Shown piece by piece: positions 5,656-6,173 of a DNA stretch of 6,173 nt. The position numbers and the translations under genes are program-made. Source of the DNA: Chloroflexota bacterium (GTDB lineage Bacteria > Chloroflexota > Dormibacteria > Dormibacterales > Dormibacteraceae). The stretch lies in contig VBJE01000264.1 in the NCBI GenBank assembly GCA_005879675.1, positions 1-6,173 on the forward strand, given 5' to 3'. The notes under the pieces were generated by a model. That model worked only from the letters and a program-made list of their open reading frames with translations. It searched no databases and was not told where the DNA came from. Position 1 is the stretch's first letter. Every line of letters starts with the position of its first letter.

Positions 5656-6173
5656 CTACCAGCCTAGCGAGGGCTCGACGTCGGCCGGGACTCTGGCGGC
5701 ATGGAACCCGGCCGCGGCGATCATGGCGGCATTGTCGGTGCAGAGCTCGAGCGGTGGCATCGTCAGCCGTGCTCGGTCGCCCACCACCTCCGCCGCACGG
5801 CTCCGCAGGAGGGTGTTGGCGGCCACACCCCCGGCAACGACCACCTCTGGCACCGGTGCTTCGTCCAGCGCCCGGTCGAGCTTTTCGAGCAGGGACTCGA
5901 CGACCGAGCGCTCGAAAGCGGCCGCCAGGTCCGCTCTGTCCTGCTCCGTGACCGACGCTCCGAGGTCGCGCAGCCGGTACAGGAGGGCGGTCTTAAGGCC
6001 GCTGAAGCTGTACTCGAGCCCCGGGAGCGAGGGTTTTGGCAGCGGTTGGCGCGCTGCGTCCCCGCGACGGGCCAGGCGATCGAGCGCCGGGCCACCGGGA
6101 AAACCAAGGCCGAGCATGCGCGCCGCCTTGTCGAACCCCTCGCCTGCCGCGTCGTCGCGAGTGCGCCCGAGGA
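5656..6173 (-). CDS. tsaD: tRNA N6-adenosine threonylcarbamoyltransferase TsaD, C-terminal half (5' end outside window)
   Basis: TsaD transfers the threonylcarbamoyl group to A37 of ANN-decoding tRNAs (t6A), working with TsaB and TsaE. 171 residues are visible and the frame is open to the window edge. It reads GRTRDDAAGEGFDKAARMLGLGFPGGPALDRLA, where DDAAGE and FDK are hallmark nucleotide-site residues of the family, then YSFSGLKTALLYRL, VVAGGVAANTLLR and LCTDNAAMIAAAG; the Asp of TDNA is a metal ligand. It ends EPSLGW. Full-length TsaD is about 340 residues, so the first half, including the HxxxH metal site, is missing only because of the window. The ATG at 6117 is internal (the ARMLG context). 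TsaD upstream of groES-groEL is an order seen in Actinobacteria. Confidence 0.97.
   Translation of the reverse strand, partial: LGRTRDDAAGEGFDKAARMLGLGFPGGPALDRLARRGDAARQPLPKPSLPGLEYSFSGLKTALLYRLRDLGASVTEQDRADLAAAFERSVVESLLEKLDRALDEAPVPEVVVAGGVAANTLLRSRAAEVVGDRARLTMPPLELCTDNAAMIAAAGFHAARVPADVEPSLGW

Overview
This window is high-GC bacterial chromosome carrying mostly housekeeping genes. Supporting features are a CIRCE-controlled groES-groEL operon placed just after tsaD, an SCO4226-like DUF4242 protein, heavy GTG start use and apparently leaderless promoters. The tsaD-groES-groEL order is familiar from Actinobacteria (for example Mycobacterium tuberculosis), so I infer a high-GC Terrabacteria lineage such as Actinobacteriota, Dormibacterota or Chloroflexota. 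The exact phylum cannot be fixed by eye.

Left part (1-1000). The C-terminal end of a C39-like cysteine peptidase gene (+) meets a small DUF4242 nickel-binding-type gene (-) across a 93-base gap that holds a long imperfect inverted repeat. Two tRNA genes follow on the minus strand, tRNA-Asp(GTC) then tRNA-Ser(CGA). Both have a genomically encoded CCA end and probably share one extended -10 promoter.

Middle part (1000-3340). Three plus-strand genes lie here: a cyclic-nucleotide-binding domain fused to a MinD/CpaE-like ATPase with an altered P-loop, an A-type iron-sulfur carrier (ErpA/IscA family) with an extra cysteine tail, and a small multi-pass membrane protein. The first two have -10 elements so close to GTG starts that leaderless translation is likely. 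The membrane protein converges on groEL. The intrinsic terminator of the groEL transcript lies inside its last codons, and three more perfect inverted repeats fill the space between.

Right part (3347-6173, all minus strand). The order of transcription is tsaD (3' half, running off the window), a DUF2007 gene, groES and groEL. Two overlapping CIRCE operators sit at the groES promoter, indicating HrcA repression and heat-shock induction. Chaperonin supply, tRNA t6A modification (TsaD), tRNA genes and Fe-S maturation together make this a core-metabolism neighbourhood. I found no CRISPR array, insertion sequence, phage gene or defence island. The least ordinary items are the CNB-CpaE fusion, the doubled CIRCE and the hairpin-dense groEL 3' region.
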